NCBI RefSeq assembly: GCF_001424875.1
Contig: NZ_LMCT01000001.1
Coordinates: forward strand, 220,168 to 284,167
Direction: 5' to 3'
From: Kitasatospora sp. Root107
GTDB taxonomy: Bacteria; Actinomycetota; Actinomycetes; Streptomycetales; Streptomycetaceae
DNA length: 64,000 nucleotides
A model generated the notes under the pieces. It made no database searches and was not told the origin of the DNA. It worked only from the letters and a program-made list of their open reading frames with translations. Made by a program: the position numbers and the translations under genes. This document shows positions 26,821 to 35,151 of the stretch, piece by piece. Positions within the stretch are counted from its first letter, which is position 1. Every line of letters begins with the position of its first letter.

Positions 26821-27477
26821 GTGACGGCCGTCCAGGAGGCGCAGGAGCGCCCGCGTGGTGCCCGCCTGCCGCGCAGCGCCCGCCGTGAACAACTGCTCGG
26901 TGCCGCGCAGGAGGTGTTCGTCGCCCAGGGCTACCACGCTGCGGCCATGGACGACATCGCCGACCGCGCCGGCGTCAGCAAGCCGGTGCTCTACCAACAC
27001 TTCCCCGGGAAGCTGGAGCTCTACCTCGCGCTGCTCGACAAGCACTGCGACGCCCTGGTGGAGTCCACCCGCCAGGCGCTCACCACCACCACCGACAACA
27101 AGCTGCGGGTGGCCGCGACCATGGAGGCGTACTTCAACTACGTCTCCAGCGAGTCCGGCGCCTTCCGGCTGGTCTTCGAGTCCGACCTGACCAACGAGCC
27201 CGCCGTGCGCGAGCGGGTCGAGCGGGCCGCCGACGCCAGCGCGACGCTGGTCAGCCAGGTCATCGCGGAGGACACCGACCTGCCGGAGGCGGAGTCCAAG
27301 CTGCTCGCCGTCGGCGTCTGCGGCCTGGCCCAGATCACCGCCAGGTACTGGCTCTCGCAGGACCTGGAGATCCCTCGCGACGCGGCCGTCAAGCTGGTCG
27401 CCAGCCTGGCCTGGCGCGGCCTCAAGGGCTTCCCGATGCACCCTGGCCAGGAGCCCTCGGATGCTGCCGCCGAATAG
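26821..27477 (+). CDS. TetR-family transcriptional regulator
   Basis: 218 residues. The HTH is at about 20-66: ARREQLLGAAQEVFVAQGYH, then MDDIADRAGVSKPVLYQHFP, which is a canonical TetR recognition helix. The C-terminal ligand domain (about 85-205) is helical. In actinobacteria a TetR gene commonly precedes DUF3107 and lies near moeZ and a DEAD-box helicase; M. tuberculosis Rv3208-Rv3208A has the same pairing. The GTG start has GAGGAG upstream. A TAGAAT box at 26740-26745 is a possible -10. Target genes are unknown; the divergent hydrolase gene is the nearest candidate. Confidence 0.92.
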   Translation: MTAVQEAQERPRGARLPRSARREQLLGAAQEVFVAQGYHAAAMDDIADRAGVSKPVLYQHFPGKLELYLALLDKHCDALVESTRQALTTTTDNKLRVAATMEAYFNYVSSESGAFRLVFESDLTNEPAVRERVERAADASATLVSQVIAEDTDLPEAESKLLAVGVCGLAQITARYWLSQDLEIPRDAAVKLVASLAWRGLKGFPMHPGQEPSDAAAE

Positions 27478-27597
27478 GCGATCAGCGGACCTTCGCCGTT
27501 GAGCGTGGTGCCTGGTCTATGGTGAAGCCGTACGGCGCGACGCCCGCGAACAGCGGTTCGAGCGTATGGATGGCTGCAACCCGGAGGGACGGAAGCC

Positions 27598-27825
27598 GTG
27601 GAGGTCAAGATCGGCGTGCAGAACGCGCCCCGAGAGATCGTTCTCGAGAGCACGCAGACTGCCGATGAGGTCGAGAGCGCGGTCGCCAAGGCGCTGGAGG
27701 GCACCTCGAAGCTCTTCACGCTGACCGACGAGCACGGCCGCCGCGTCATCGTCCCGGCCGAGCGCCTGGCGTACGTGGAGATCGGCGAGCCCAGCGTCCG
27801 CAAGGTGGGCTTCGGCACCATCTGA
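27598..27825 (+). CDS. DUF3107 family small protein (TB9.4-like)
   Basis: 75 residues, starting EVKIGVQNAPREIVLES and containing FTLTDEHGRRVIVPAERLAY near the middle, which matches the actinobacterial DUF3107 family. Members are 70-80 residues long and cytoplasmic, with a predicted mixed alpha/beta fold; the function is not established. GTG 27598 has GGAGGGA upstream. TATGGT at about 27519 is a possible -10 box. It follows the TetR gene by 120 nt and is followed by a strong terminator, so it may be monocistronic. Confidence 0.9.
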   Translation: MEVKIGVQNAPREIVLESTQTADEVESAVAKALEGTSKLFTLTDEHGRRVIVPAERLAYVEIGEPSVRKVGFGTI

Positions 27826-27845
27826 CGCAGTCTCAGCACGACCGG

Positions 27846-27874
27846 ACGGCCGTCCCCGAACAGGGGGCGGCCGT
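27846..27874. terminator. Hairpin terminator after the DUF3107 gene
   Basis: A 12-bp stem ACGGCCGTCCCC/GGGGGCGGCCGT with one G-T pair and a 5-nt loop, 21 nt after the stop codon. Confidence 0.75.
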
Positions 27875-27944
27875 TCGGCGTCGGTGCGCGTACCGACCGG
27901 GGCAACGGGGTATGGCCGAGAGGGAACCTTCAGGGAGGCAGCCC

Positions 27945-28226
27945 GTGGTCCTCGAAACGATCGCCTTCGTGCTCATCGGCCTGGCCGTCGGCGTCGGCGC
28001 GGTGACGCTGCTGCCCGCGTACTTCCCGGCTGCCCGGAGCCTGACCGTCGTGACCGCGGTGATCGCCGCCCTGCTCGGCGGCGGCATCTCCGGCTACGCG
28101 CTGGACGACCACCTGCCCGCGCTGGCGCTGCTCTTCTCGGCGGTCAGCGCGGTGCTGCTGGTCTCGGTGCTCGCCCGCCCCGACCTGCTGGCCGGGACGG
28201 GGCGGCACCGGCACCGGCACGCCTGA
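27945..28226 (+). CDS. Small membrane protein (three hydrophobic spans), unknown function
   Basis: 93 residues: three hydrophobic helices (about 3-23, 30-50 and 57-80) and a His/Arg-rich tail ending GRHRHRHA. GTG 27945 is chosen over ATG 27912 because AGGGAGGC lies 5 nt before it. M. tuberculosis has a small protein gene at the equivalent place (Rv3209), but I cannot confirm homology. It is convergent with the ferritin-like gene, with only three bases between the stop codons. Confidence 0.65.
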   Translation: MVLETIAFVLIGLAVGVGAVTLLPAYFPAARSLTVVTAVIAALLGGGISGYALDDHLPALALLFSAVSAVLLVSVLARPDLLAGTGRHRHRHA

Positions 28227-28229
28227 GCG

Positions 28230-28994
28230 CTAGGAAGCGAGCCCGAGCGCGGCCATCCGCCGGGTGTGCGCCTCGGTGATCCGGTTGAACATCTTGCCGA
28301 CCTCGACCAGGTCGAAGCCCTGCACCGCGGCGCCGCCGACCAGCAGGTTGGAGAGCGCGTCCCGCTCGGCCACCACCCGCTGGGACTGGCTGAGCGCCTC
28401 GCCCATCAGCCGCCGGCCCCAGAGCGCCAGCCGACCACCGACCCGGGGGTCGTCCTCGATCGCCTGCCGGATCCGGTCCACCGCGAACTGGGCGTGCCCG
28501 GTGTCACCGGAGACCGAGAGCACCAGCTCCCGGGTGTCGTCGTCCAGCCGGGCGGCCACCTCGCGGTAGAAGTCGGTCGCGATCGCGTCGCCGACGTACG
28601 CCTTGACCAGGCCCTCCAGCCAGTCCGAGGGCGCCGTCATCCGGTGGAACGCCTCCAGCGGCTCGACGAACGGGGTCATCACCCCGGTCGGGTCGGCGCC
28701 GACCTCGACCAGCCGGTCGTGCAGCAGCTGGTAGTGCTGGTACTCGTTGGAGGCCATCTTGGCCAGCGCCGCCTTGTCGACCAGCCCGGGCGCGAACTTG
28801 GCGTCCTCGGCGAGCCGCTCGAAGGCGCTCAGTTCGCCGTACGCCAAGGCGCCGAGCAGCTCCAGCACGGCGGCCCGGTAGTCCGGGTCGGCCGAACGGG
28901 CGGCCCAGCCGCCGATCGAGGCGGGCGGGTCGGAAGCGACGGAAGTGACGGATGCGTCCAGCGGGGTGCCGTCGTCGGCTGCCTGAGTCTCCAT
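28230..28994 (-). CDS. Ferritin-like di-iron domain protein (Rv3210c-like)
   Basis: 254 residues. The first half has ALAYGELSAFERLAEDA with a candidate ligand Glu, followed by KMASNEYQHYQLLHDRL, an E-x2-H ferritin-type pair; further helices carry DAIATDFYREV and SGDTGHAQFAVDRI with acidic and His residues. This suits the ferritin-like superfamily near MiaE-type hydroxylases, but actual metal binding is inferred. The place between DUF3107 and the DEAD-box helicase equals M. tuberculosis Rv3210c. ATG 28994 (METQAADDG) lies 7 nt after a TAGGGT box, so the mRNA is probably leaderless. Confidence 0.85.
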   Translation of the reverse strand: METQAADDGTPLDASVTSVASDPPASIGGWAARSADPDYRAAVLELLGALAYGELSAFERLAEDAKFAPGLVDKAALAKMASNEYQHYQLLHDRLVEVGADPTGVMTPFVEPLEAFHRMTAPSDWLEGLVKAYVGDAIATDFYREVAARLDDDTRELVLSVSGDTGHAQFAVDRIRQAIEDDPRVGGRLALWGRRLMGEALSQSQRVVAERDALSNLLVGGAAVQGFDLVEVGKMFNRITEAHTRRMAALGLAS

Positions 28995-29473
28995 TGTGGC
29001 CACCCTATCGCCCGTGCCCCGGGCCGCCCGGCGCAGAGTAGGGCACGTCACGTGTTCGAGTCGTCGCCTGACTGTATGGTGGTAGGGAAGCTCGATGTAT
29101 CCCGGTGGCACGGTGAAGTGCCGCGTACGGACACCGGGCGTTCACGTACGCGGATGCCCGGTCGGAGACCCGATCGGCTCCGACCATGGCCCGGACCTCG
29201 GGCCCTGGCACCGCATCAGTGGCCGAGCGAGGGCCGCCGCGGACCGCGCCGCCCTGGCGCAGGTCCCGCGCCTGGCCCCTCACGGGAAATCCTCCCCCAC
29301 GCCGCCGATCGACGCGCCCGTCACGGGCCGTTCGGGTCGGCAGGCCGCAGGGGCCGGCGCGGTTGTGCGACCTCGTATCCGACGAGTCGGGCTGTTCTGC
29401 GGCCCGTTGCCGCTCACGAGGCTGCCCGCCCGCCCTCTCGCTCTCGGCCCCACCACATGGAAGAGGCAGCACC
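28995..29473 (+). promoter_or_regulatory. Long upstream/leader region of the DEAD-box helicase gene
   Basis: 479 bp without a recognised protein family. TATGGT at 29075-29080 is a plausible -10, which would give a leader of about 385 nt. The leader holds a perfect hairpin GGTCGGAG/CTCCGACC (29160-29185) and a GCGTACG/CGTACGC pair (29123-29151). An open frame from ATG 29095, with AGGGAAG upstream, runs to 29490 and overlaps the helicase start. It matches no family I know and could be a regulatory uORF or chance. Long leaders are common for cold-shock RNA helicases. Confidence 0.4.
29002..29007 (-). promoter_or_regulatory. -10 box of a possible leaderless promoter for the ferritin-like gene
   Basis: TAGGGT on the minus strand with 7 nt to the ATG at 28994. 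Confidence 0.4.
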
Positions 29474-31156
29474 CTGTCCACCACCGCTGAACCCACCAAG
29501 ACCACTTTCCGGGACCTCGGGATCCTCCCGGAGACCGCCGAGGCCCTGGAGGCTGTCGGCATCATCCACCCCTTCCCGATCCAGGAGATGACCCTCCCGG
29601 TCGCCCTGACCGGCCACGACGTGATCGGCCAGGCCAAGACCGGCACCGGCAAGACCCTCGGCTTCGGCCTCCCGCTGATCGAGCGCGTCGTGGTCCGCGC
29701 CGACGTGGACGCCGGCCGGGCCACCGAGGAGCAGCTCTCCGACGGCCCGCAGGCGCTCATCGTGGTGCCCACCCGCGAGCTCTGCACCCAGGTCACCAAC
29801 GACCTGCAGACCGCGGGCAAGGTCCGCGACGTGCGCGTGCTCGCGATCTACGGCGGCCGGGCGTACGAGCCGCAGGTCGAGGCGCTCAAGAAGGGCGTCG
29901 ACATCATCGTCGGCACCCCGGGCCGCCTGCTCGACCTGGCCGGCCAGCGCAAGCTGGACCTCTCCAAGGTCAAGGCACTGGTGCTCGACGAGGCCGACGA
30001 GATGCTCGACCTGGGCTTCCTGCCGGACGTCGAGAAGATCATCACCATGCTGCCCGCCAAGCGGCAGACCCTGCTCTTCTCGGCCACCATGCCCGGCCAG
30101 GTCATCTCGCTGGCCCGCCGGTACATGAGCCAGCCGACCCACATCCGGGCCGCCGCGCCGGACGACACCGGCCACACCGTGGCCAACACCACCCAGCACA
30201 TCTTCCGCGCGCACTCGCTCGACAAGGTCGAGATGGTCGCCCGGATCCTGCAGGCCGACGGCCGCGGCCTGGCGATGATCTTCTGCCGGACCAAGCGGAC
30301 TGCCGCCGACGTCGCCGACCAGCTGACCCAGCGCGGCTTCGCGGCCGGCGCGGTGCACGGTGACCTCGGCCAGGGCGCCCGCGAGCAGGCCCTGCGGGCC
30401 TTCCGGGCCGGCAAGGTCGACGTGCTGGTCTGCACCGACGTCGCGGCCCGTGGCATCGACGTCGAGGGCGTCACGCACGTCATCAACTACCAGTGCACCG
30501 AGGACGAGAAGACCTACCTGCACCGGATCGGCCGCACCGGCCGGGCCGGCGCCTTCGGCACCGCCGTCACCCTGGTCGACTGGGACGACATCCCGCGCTG
30601 GCAGCTGATCAACAAGGCGCTGGACCTCAAGTTCCCGGACCCGGAGGAGACCTACTCCACCTCGCCGCACCTGTACGAGCTGCTCAAGATCGCGCCCGGC
30701 ACCACCGGTGTCCTGCCGCGTTCCGAGCGGACCCGGGCGGGTCTGAAGGCCGAGGAGATCGAGGACCTCGGCGAGACCGGTGGGCGTGGTGCACGCGGCT
30801 CCGCCGCCGCTGGTGGTGCCCGTGGCCGCCGCTCCGGTCCGGCCGCCACCGAGGCGCCTGCTGCCGAAGCAGCCGTCGCCGAGCGCCCGGCCCGCGCACC
30901 GCGTGAGCGGCGCCGTACCCGGGGCGGCTCCACCGCCGACGGTGCGGTCGTCGTCGACGAGGCGGCCGCGGTCACCGAGGCCGTGCCGGTCGAGGCCGGG
31001 GCCGAGGGTGACGCTCCGCGTCGGCGTCGGCGTCGCCCGCGTTCGGCTGCCGCCGGCACCGAGACGGCTGCAGTGGTCGAGGCCGCTCCGGCCGCCGAGG
31101 GTGACGCCCCGCGTCGCCGGACCCGCACCCGTCGGGCTGTCACCGACGAGAGCTGA
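29474..31156 (+). CDS. DEAD-box ATP-dependent RNA helicase (RhlE/DeaD type)
   Basis: 560 residues from the proposed start. The Q motif is FPIQEMTLPVAL. It is followed by AKTGTGKT (motif I), PTRELCTQV (Ia), GTPGRLLD (Ib), VLDEADEML (II, DEAD), FSATMP (III), MIFCRTKRTA (IV), VCTDVAARGID (V) and HRIGRTGRAG (VI). A low-complexity Arg/Ala-rich tail from about 440 resembles RNA-binding tails of cold-shock helicases. The family unwinds short RNA duplexes in ribosome assembly and mRNA turnover. Homologues begin at STTAEPTKTTF; the codon there is CTG, with AAGAGG 7 nt upstream. A TTG about 37 codons earlier is the only nearby in-frame rival. Gene order matches M. tuberculosis rhlE (Rv3211). Confidence 0.9.
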   Translation: MSTTAEPTKTTFRDLGILPETAEALEAVGIIHPFPIQEMTLPVALTGHDVIGQAKTGTGKTLGFGLPLIERVVVRADVDAGRATEEQLSDGPQALIVVPTRELCTQVTNDLQTAGKVRDVRVLAIYGGRAYEPQVEALKKGVDIIVGTPGRLLDLAGQRKLDLSKVKALVLDEADEMLDLGFLPDVEKIITMLPAKRQTLLFSATMPGQVISLARRYMSQPTHIRAAAPDDTGHTVANTTQHIFRAHSLDKVEMVARILQADGRGLAMIFCRTKRTAADVADQLTQRGFAAGAVHGDLGQGAREQALRAFRAGKVDVLVCTDVAARGIDVEGVTHVINYQCTEDEKTYLHRIGRTGRAGAFGTAVTLVDWDDIPRWQLINKALDLKFPDPEETYSTSPHLYELLKIAPGTTGVLPRSERTRAGLKAEEIEDLGETGGRGARGSAAAGGARGRRSGPAATEAPAAEAAVAERPARAPRERRRTRGGSTADGAVVVDEAAAVTEAVPVEAGAEGDAPRRRRRRPRSAAAGTETAAVVEAAPAAEGDAPRRRTRTRRAVTDES

Positions 31157-31176
31157 GCCTGCTGCCGGACCTGAGG

Positions 31177-31310
31177 TTGCACTGCCTAGGGGCTCGGGGA
31201 ACAGCGACGAGATCTGGCGTGCGGGTCACAGGCGAAAGTGCCTGACCCCGCACGCGGGAGTGACCTTGTACGAGGTCGGCGTCGCAGTTCCCCGAGCCCC
31301 TGTCATGTGC
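31177..31310 (+). repeat. Dispersed palindromic intergenic element, copy 2 of 7
   Basis: Left end TTGCACTGCCTAGGGGCTCG, right end GTTCCCCGAGCCCCTGTCAT, core AAAGTGCCTGACC on the plus strand. It lies between two codirectional genes, directly upstream of the predicted leaderless promoter of the next gene. Confidence 0.88.
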
Positions 31311-31314
31311 CCAC

Positions 31315-31320
31315 TAGGCT
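31315..31320 (+). promoter_or_regulatory. -10 box of a possible leaderless promoter for the second alpha/beta hydrolase
   Basis: TAGGCT with 7 nt to GTG 31328. The -35 region would fall in the right arm of the repeat element. Confidence 0.4.
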
Positions 31321-31327
31321 CGGCGGT

Positions 31328-32194
31328 GTGAGTACTCCGCCGTTTCTGAAGCTGCCCGTCTGTGCCAGTGCTGTTCGGCTGGCGACCTCGCGGGGGAGTT
31401 TTGCCTCCCTCGTTGCCGAGCCGGCCGGGCCGGTGCGGGGGACTGCGCTGTTGGTGCCCGGATTCACCGGGAGCAAGGAGGACTTCATTGCCCTCCTGGA
31501 GCCGCTGGCCGAGCAGGGCTACCGCACGGTGGCGGTCGACCAGCGCGGCCAGTACGAGACCGGCGGTGACGACGAGCCCGCCGCGTACGCGATCGACGAG
31601 CTCGCGCTCGACCTGATCGCGCTGAGCGCGGCGCTGGGCACCGCGACCCCGCTGCACCTGCTGGGGCACTCCTTCGGTGGCCAGGTCAGCCGGCAGGCCG
31701 TGCTGACGGCGGATCAGCGCGGCGGGCCGCTGCCGTGGCGGTCACTCACGCTGCTCTCCACCGGCCCGGCCGCGATCGACCCGGGCGAGGCCGCCCGTAC
31801 CAAGCTGCTGATCGACGCGCTGGGCGGGATGAGCCTGGAGGAGATCTGGCAGCTGCTGCAGCAGATGGATCAGGACAAGCCCCGGCCGCACCCCGAGATC
31901 GGCGAGTTCCTGCACCGCCGCTGGGTGGCCAACCGCCCGGAGGCACTGATCGTGATGGGCGGACACCTGGTCTCCGCGCCGGATCTGGTGGCCGAGCTGG
32001 CCGAGGTCCCGCTGGCCAAGCAGGTGGTCTCCGGCGAGCAGGACTACGCCTGGCCGGTACCGGAGCAGATCTCGATGGCCGACCGGCTGGGTGTCCGGCA
32101 CACCACGGTGCCCGGGGCTCTGCACTCGCCCAACGCGGAGCAGCCGGCGGCGACCGCCGCTGTGCTCGCCGGCTTCTGGAACCTGACGGAATAG
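31328..32194 (+). CDS. Alpha/beta-fold hydrolase
   Basis: 288 residues. Visible motifs are LLVPGFTGSKEDF (oxyanion region), VDQRGQYETG, the nucleophile elbow LLGHSFGGQVS, the acid Asp in SGEQDYAWPVPE, and PGALHSPNAEQP with the catalytic His. It belongs to the esterase/lipase/lyso-phospholipase-like hydrolases; the substrate is unknown and no signal peptide is seen. GTG 31328 (STPPFLKLPV) is chosen because the family starts near there; no Shine-Dalgarno is present, but TAGGCT is 7 nt upstream. The gene stands alone, separated from the helicase by a repeat element. Confidence 0.88.
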   Translation: MSTPPFLKLPVCASAVRLATSRGSFASLVAEPAGPVRGTALLVPGFTGSKEDFIALLEPLAEQGYRTVAVDQRGQYETGGDDEPAAYAIDELALDLIALSAALGTATPLHLLGHSFGGQVSRQAVLTADQRGGPLPWRSLTLLSTGPAAIDPGEAARTKLLIDALGGMSLEEIWQLLQQMDQDKPRPHPEIGEFLHRRWVANRPEALIVMGGHLVSAPDLVAELAEVPLAKQVVSGEQDYAWPVPEQISMADRLGVRHTTVPGALHSPNAEQPAATAAVLAGFWNLTE

Positions 32195-32505
32195 CCGCTG
32201 GTCAGCGCCCTGCCCGGGTTTTCGACCGGCAGAGATTCGTTAGTTCGGGTAATATTTGATTCTGTCCGGGAATCATCGGGCTCCGCGCCCTGTTGATGAG
32301 TACGGCGCCCCAGTGCGCCGAAACCGGGACTTTACGGGCGGGCAACCGCCCCGAAGCAGCAGTACGGCACCGTGGTTGATGAGGCTCGATCAGCTTCCGC
32401 CCGGTGCCGATTGGTGAAGCAGTACGACAGCAGCACCCCGGACGACGAAGACCGAGCTGTCAGTTGAAGCCTCAGTCATGCAGTGAGGCAGGGAAGGGAG
32501 AACCC
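32195..32505 (+). other. AT-richer intergenic and probable leader region before the 48-residue ORF
   Basis: 311 bp. Positions 32230-32275 are unusually AT-rich, with TAATAT near 32250 as a possible -10. Downstream there are imperfect repeats containing AGCAGTACG/TGAGTACGGC-like units (about 32296-32435). No protein family, tRNA or recognised riboswitch is seen. A long leader for the small ORF is plausible. Confidence 0.4.
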
Positions 32506-32652
32506 ATGCGTTTCGAGATCCTCCGCCTGGACGATGTCCAGGGCATCGCCACCGACACCCTGATCGCCGACGCGGACACCGTCCGCGAGTTCGTGGAGCG
32601 GGCCGCCCGCACCGGCGAGCGCCTGTACATCCGCCCGTTCAAGACGGTGTGA
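32506..32652 (+). CDS. 48-residue conserved-looking small protein, unknown function
   Basis: Starts RFEILRLDDVQGIATDT and ends ERLYIRPFKTV. A good Shine-Dalgarno (AAGGGAG, 5 nt upstream) and a perfect 17-bp terminator hairpin 45 nt after the stop argue for a real monocistronic gene. I recall similar 45-55-residue Streptomyces proteins with an RFEI-RLDDV start and an LYIRP end, but no function. The sequence is acidic, lacks a membrane span or Cys, and predicts a short beta-alpha-beta unit. Confidence 0.8.
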   Translation: MRFEILRLDDVQGIATDTLIADADTVREFVERAARTGERLYIRPFKTV

Positions 32653-32697
32653 CGGGGGCCGGTCCGGCTTCGGCCGGGCCCGAGATCCCGATACCCC

Positions 32698-32740
32698 ACT
32701 GACGCCCCGTCACCAGCAGCACCGGTGACGGGGCGTCAGT
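32698..32740. terminator. Very strong hairpin terminator after the small ORF
   Basis: Perfect 17-bp inverted repeat (ACTGACGCCCCGTCACC and its complement) with a 9-nt loop. Confidence 0.88.
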
Positions 32741-32888
32741 GTGCCCGCCGCGCAACCGGCTCCGAGCTGCCGTACGTTTGCCACCGCCCGCCACGGGACA
32801 TCCCCCAACGGGGCTGCCACCGGCCCGGACGGGAGTCGCACTCCATCCGGGTGATCGTCCTTGACTCGGCGCTCCGGAGGGAGGAGCG

Positions 32889-33536
32889 TTGTCCGTTATG
32901 AGGGGCGAGCCAAGCTGCCCGAGGTGCGCCGGCCGGGTCCGCGCGCCCGGTCTCTTCTCCGATACCTGGCAGTGCGACCAGCACGGCGCCGTGCACCCGA
33001 TGCAGCCGGTGCTGCCACCGAGTGTGGAGGCGCTGGGCGTCGCCGTGGCGCGGTCGCAGGTGCCGGTCTGGCTGCCGTGGCCGCTGCCGGTTGGCTGGCT
33101 GTTCACCGGGATCGCGCACGCGGGAGACGACGTCTCCGGCGCCCGCGCCACCGCCGTGGCCTGTTCGGGCCCGGGGCCGCTGGGCGGTTTCGGCGAGCTG
33201 GTGCTGGTCGCCGAGGAGCTCGGCGTCGGCCTCGGCGCCCGGTACGCGGGCCTGCCCGGTCCTGATCCGGGCCCCAGCGTCTCGCTCTACAAGCCGGCCG
33301 ACGCCAAGGTGACCGCCGCCGGGCGGCCGACCCCGATGTTCCACGTCCCCGAGGCCCCGGACGACCGGGCGGTCTACGTCGGCGAGGCGCGCGGGCTCTG
33401 GATCTGGGCGATCGCCTGGCCCGAGCAGTCGGCGCTGATGATGTACGACGAGCTGGTGCTCACCGATCTGCGGGACGCGGGGGCCGAGCTCGGGCTGCTG
33501 CCCTGTGGGGCACCGTCCCCGAGGCTGCTCGGCTGA
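32889..33536 (+). CDS. Zinc-ribbon-like conserved actinobacterial protein (DUF6758-type)
   Basis: 215 residues. The N-terminal SCPRCAGRVRAPG with Cys and His in WQCDQHGAVHP forms a C-x2-C...C-x2-H metal-ribbon pattern. The body contains PVWLPWPLPVGWLFTG, ACSGPGPLGGFGELVLVAEE and PEQSALMMYDELVLTDLRD, which I recognise from a conserved Streptomyces family of unknown role (DUF6758). It is not a DNA-binding family by motif. The start is TTG 32889 (GGAGG 8 nt upstream) or ATG 32898 three codons later; the choice is open. It is followed closely by the PHP gene and may be cotranscribed with it. Confidence 0.75.
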   Translation: MSVMRGEPSCPRCAGRVRAPGLFSDTWQCDQHGAVHPMQPVLPPSVEALGVAVARSQVPVWLPWPLPVGWLFTGIAHAGDDVSGARATAVACSGPGPLGGFGELVLVAEELGVGLGARYAGLPGPDPGPSVSLYKPADAKVTAAGRPTPMFHVPEAPDDRAVYVGEARGLWIWAIAWPEQSALMMYDELVLTDLRDAGAELGLLPCGAPSPRLLG

Positions 33537-33591
33537 GGCCAACCCCGGCGCGTACATTTGGGCTCCACCGACCCGCGAGGAGCCGTCACCC

Positions 33592-34440
33592 GTGCGCATC
33601 GACCTGCACGCCCACAGCAACGCCTCGGACGGCACCGACTCCCCCGCCGAGCTGGTCGCCAACGCCGTGGCCGCCGGTCTGGACGTGGTCGCGCTGACCG
33701 ACCACGACACGGTGGCGGGCCACGCCGAGGCGGCCGAGGCGATCCGCGGCACCGGGCTGACCCTGGTGCCGGGGGCCGAGCTGTCCTGCCGGGTCGGCGG
33801 CATCAGCCTGCACCTGCTGGCGTACCTCTTCGACCCGGCCGAGCCCGCCTTCGCCGCCGAGCGGGAGCTGGTCCGCACCGACCGGTTCCGCCGGGGGCGG
33901 GCGGTGGTGGAGCGCTGCCGGGAGCTGGGGGCGCCGATCAGCTGGGAGCAGGTGGAGCGGATCGCCGGCACCGGTTCGGTGGGCCGCCCGCACATCGCCA
34001 GCGCGCTGGTCGAGGCGGGCGTGGTGGCGACCGTCTCGGACGCGTTCACCCACGACTGGCTGGCCAACGGCGGCCGGGCCGACGTACCCAAGCACGAGAC
34101 CGACCCGGCGACGGCCGTCCGGCTGGTCCGGGCCGCGGGCGGGGTGCCGGTGTTCGCCCACCCGGGCGCGGTGAAGCGCGGCCGGACGGTCTCCGACCAG
34201 GTGATCGCCGATCTGGCGGCGGCCGGTCTGGGCGGCCTTGAGGTGGACCACCTGGACCACGACGAGGAGACCCGGGCCCGGTTGCGGGTGCTGGCCGCCG
34301 AGTTGGGGCTGCTGGCCACCGGGTCGAGCGACTACCACGGCCACCGCAAGACCGTCCGCCTCGGCGAGTACACCACCGACCCTGCCGTGTACGAGGCGCT
34401 GGTGGCCCAGGCGACCGGAGCCAAGCCGATCTCCGGGTGA
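33592..34440 (+). CDS. PHP-domain phosphoesterase (YciV/RNase AM-like)
   Basis: 282 residues. PHP metal-site motifs in order: IDLHAHSNASDGTDSP, ALTDHDTVAGH, LVPGAELSC, VPVFAHPGAVKRG and GSSDYHGHRK. The family includes YciV, a 5'-3' exonuclease and 3',5'-nucleotide bisphosphate phosphatase, and this short stand-alone PHP protein is closest to that group. It acts in the cytoplasm with a trinuclear metal centre. GTG 33592 has GAGGAG upstream. It lies between the DUF6758-type gene and marC, all in one direction. Confidence 0.9.
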   Translation: MRIDLHAHSNASDGTDSPAELVANAVAAGLDVVALTDHDTVAGHAEAAEAIRGTGLTLVPGAELSCRVGGISLHLLAYLFDPAEPAFAAERELVRTDRFRRGRAVVERCRELGAPISWEQVERIAGTGSVGRPHIASALVEAGVVATVSDAFTHDWLANGGRADVPKHETDPATAVRLVRAAGGVPVFAHPGAVKRGRTVSDQVIADLAAAGLGGLEVDHLDHDEETRARLRVLAAELGLLATGSSDYHGHRKTVRLGEYTTDPAVYEALVAQATGAKPISG

Positions 34441-34526
34441 GCCGGAGGGTCTGGGGCCGCGGCACGTGCCAGAATCAGACGATTCGTCACATAGGCCGCG
34501 TTTCACCCTGAGAGCAGCGCCCGCCG

Positions 34527-35144
34527 ATGACCTTCTTCGACGTCACGACCTTCGGGTCGCTCTTCGTCACCCTCTTCGTGATCATGGATCCGCCCGGCAC
34601 CATCCCGATCTTCCTGGCACTCACCTCGGGCCGGGCGGCCAAGGTGCAGCGGAAGATGGCCTGGCAGGCCGCCGCCGTGGCACTCGGGGTGATCACCTGC
34701 TTCGGCCTGTTCGGCCGTCAGATCCTGGACTACCTGCACGTCTCGATCCCGGCGCTCCAGGTCTCCGGCGGCATCCTGCTGCTGCTGATCGCCCTCGACC
34801 TGCTGACCGGCAAGATCGAGGAGCCGACCCAGACCAAGGACGTGAACGTCGCCCTGGTGCCGCTCGGCACCCCGCTGCTGGCCGGCCCCGGTGCGATCGT
34901 CGCGGTGATCCTGGCGGTCCAGGGCACCCACGGGGCGGCCCAGGACCTGGCGGTGTGGACCGCGATCCTGGCCATGCACGTGGTGATGTGGCTGACCATG
35001 CGGTTCTCGCTGGTGATCATCCGGCTGATCAAGGAGGGCGGCGTGGTGCTGATCACCCGGCTCTCCGGGCTGCTGCTCTCGGCCATCGCGGTCCAGCTGG
35101 TGGCCAGCGGCGTCTACGGCTTCATCAAGGACTACCAGTCCTGA
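34527..35144 (+). CDS. MarC-family integral membrane protein
   Basis: 205 residues with six hydrophobic helices. Family hallmarks are FVIMDPPGTIPIFLAL in the first helix region and VPLGTPLLAGPGAI in the middle. MarC/UPF0056 proteins are inner-membrane proteins of unsettled function; the old link to multiple antibiotic resistance was not upheld. The ATG at 34527 begins TFFDVTTFGSLF, a direct start into helix 1; GAGAG lies about 11 nt upstream. Convergent with the SUFU gene, with seven bases between the stop codons. Confidence 0.92.
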   Translation: MTFFDVTTFGSLFVTLFVIMDPPGTIPIFLALTSGRAAKVQRKMAWQAAAVALGVITCFGLFGRQILDYLHVSIPALQVSGGILLLLIALDLLTGKIEEPTQTKDVNVALVPLGTPLLAGPGAIVAVILAVQGTHGAAQDLAVWTAILAMHVVMWLTMRFSLVIIRLIKEGGVVLITRLSGLLLSAIAVQLVASGVYGFIKDYQS

Positions 35145-35151
35145 CCGGCAG

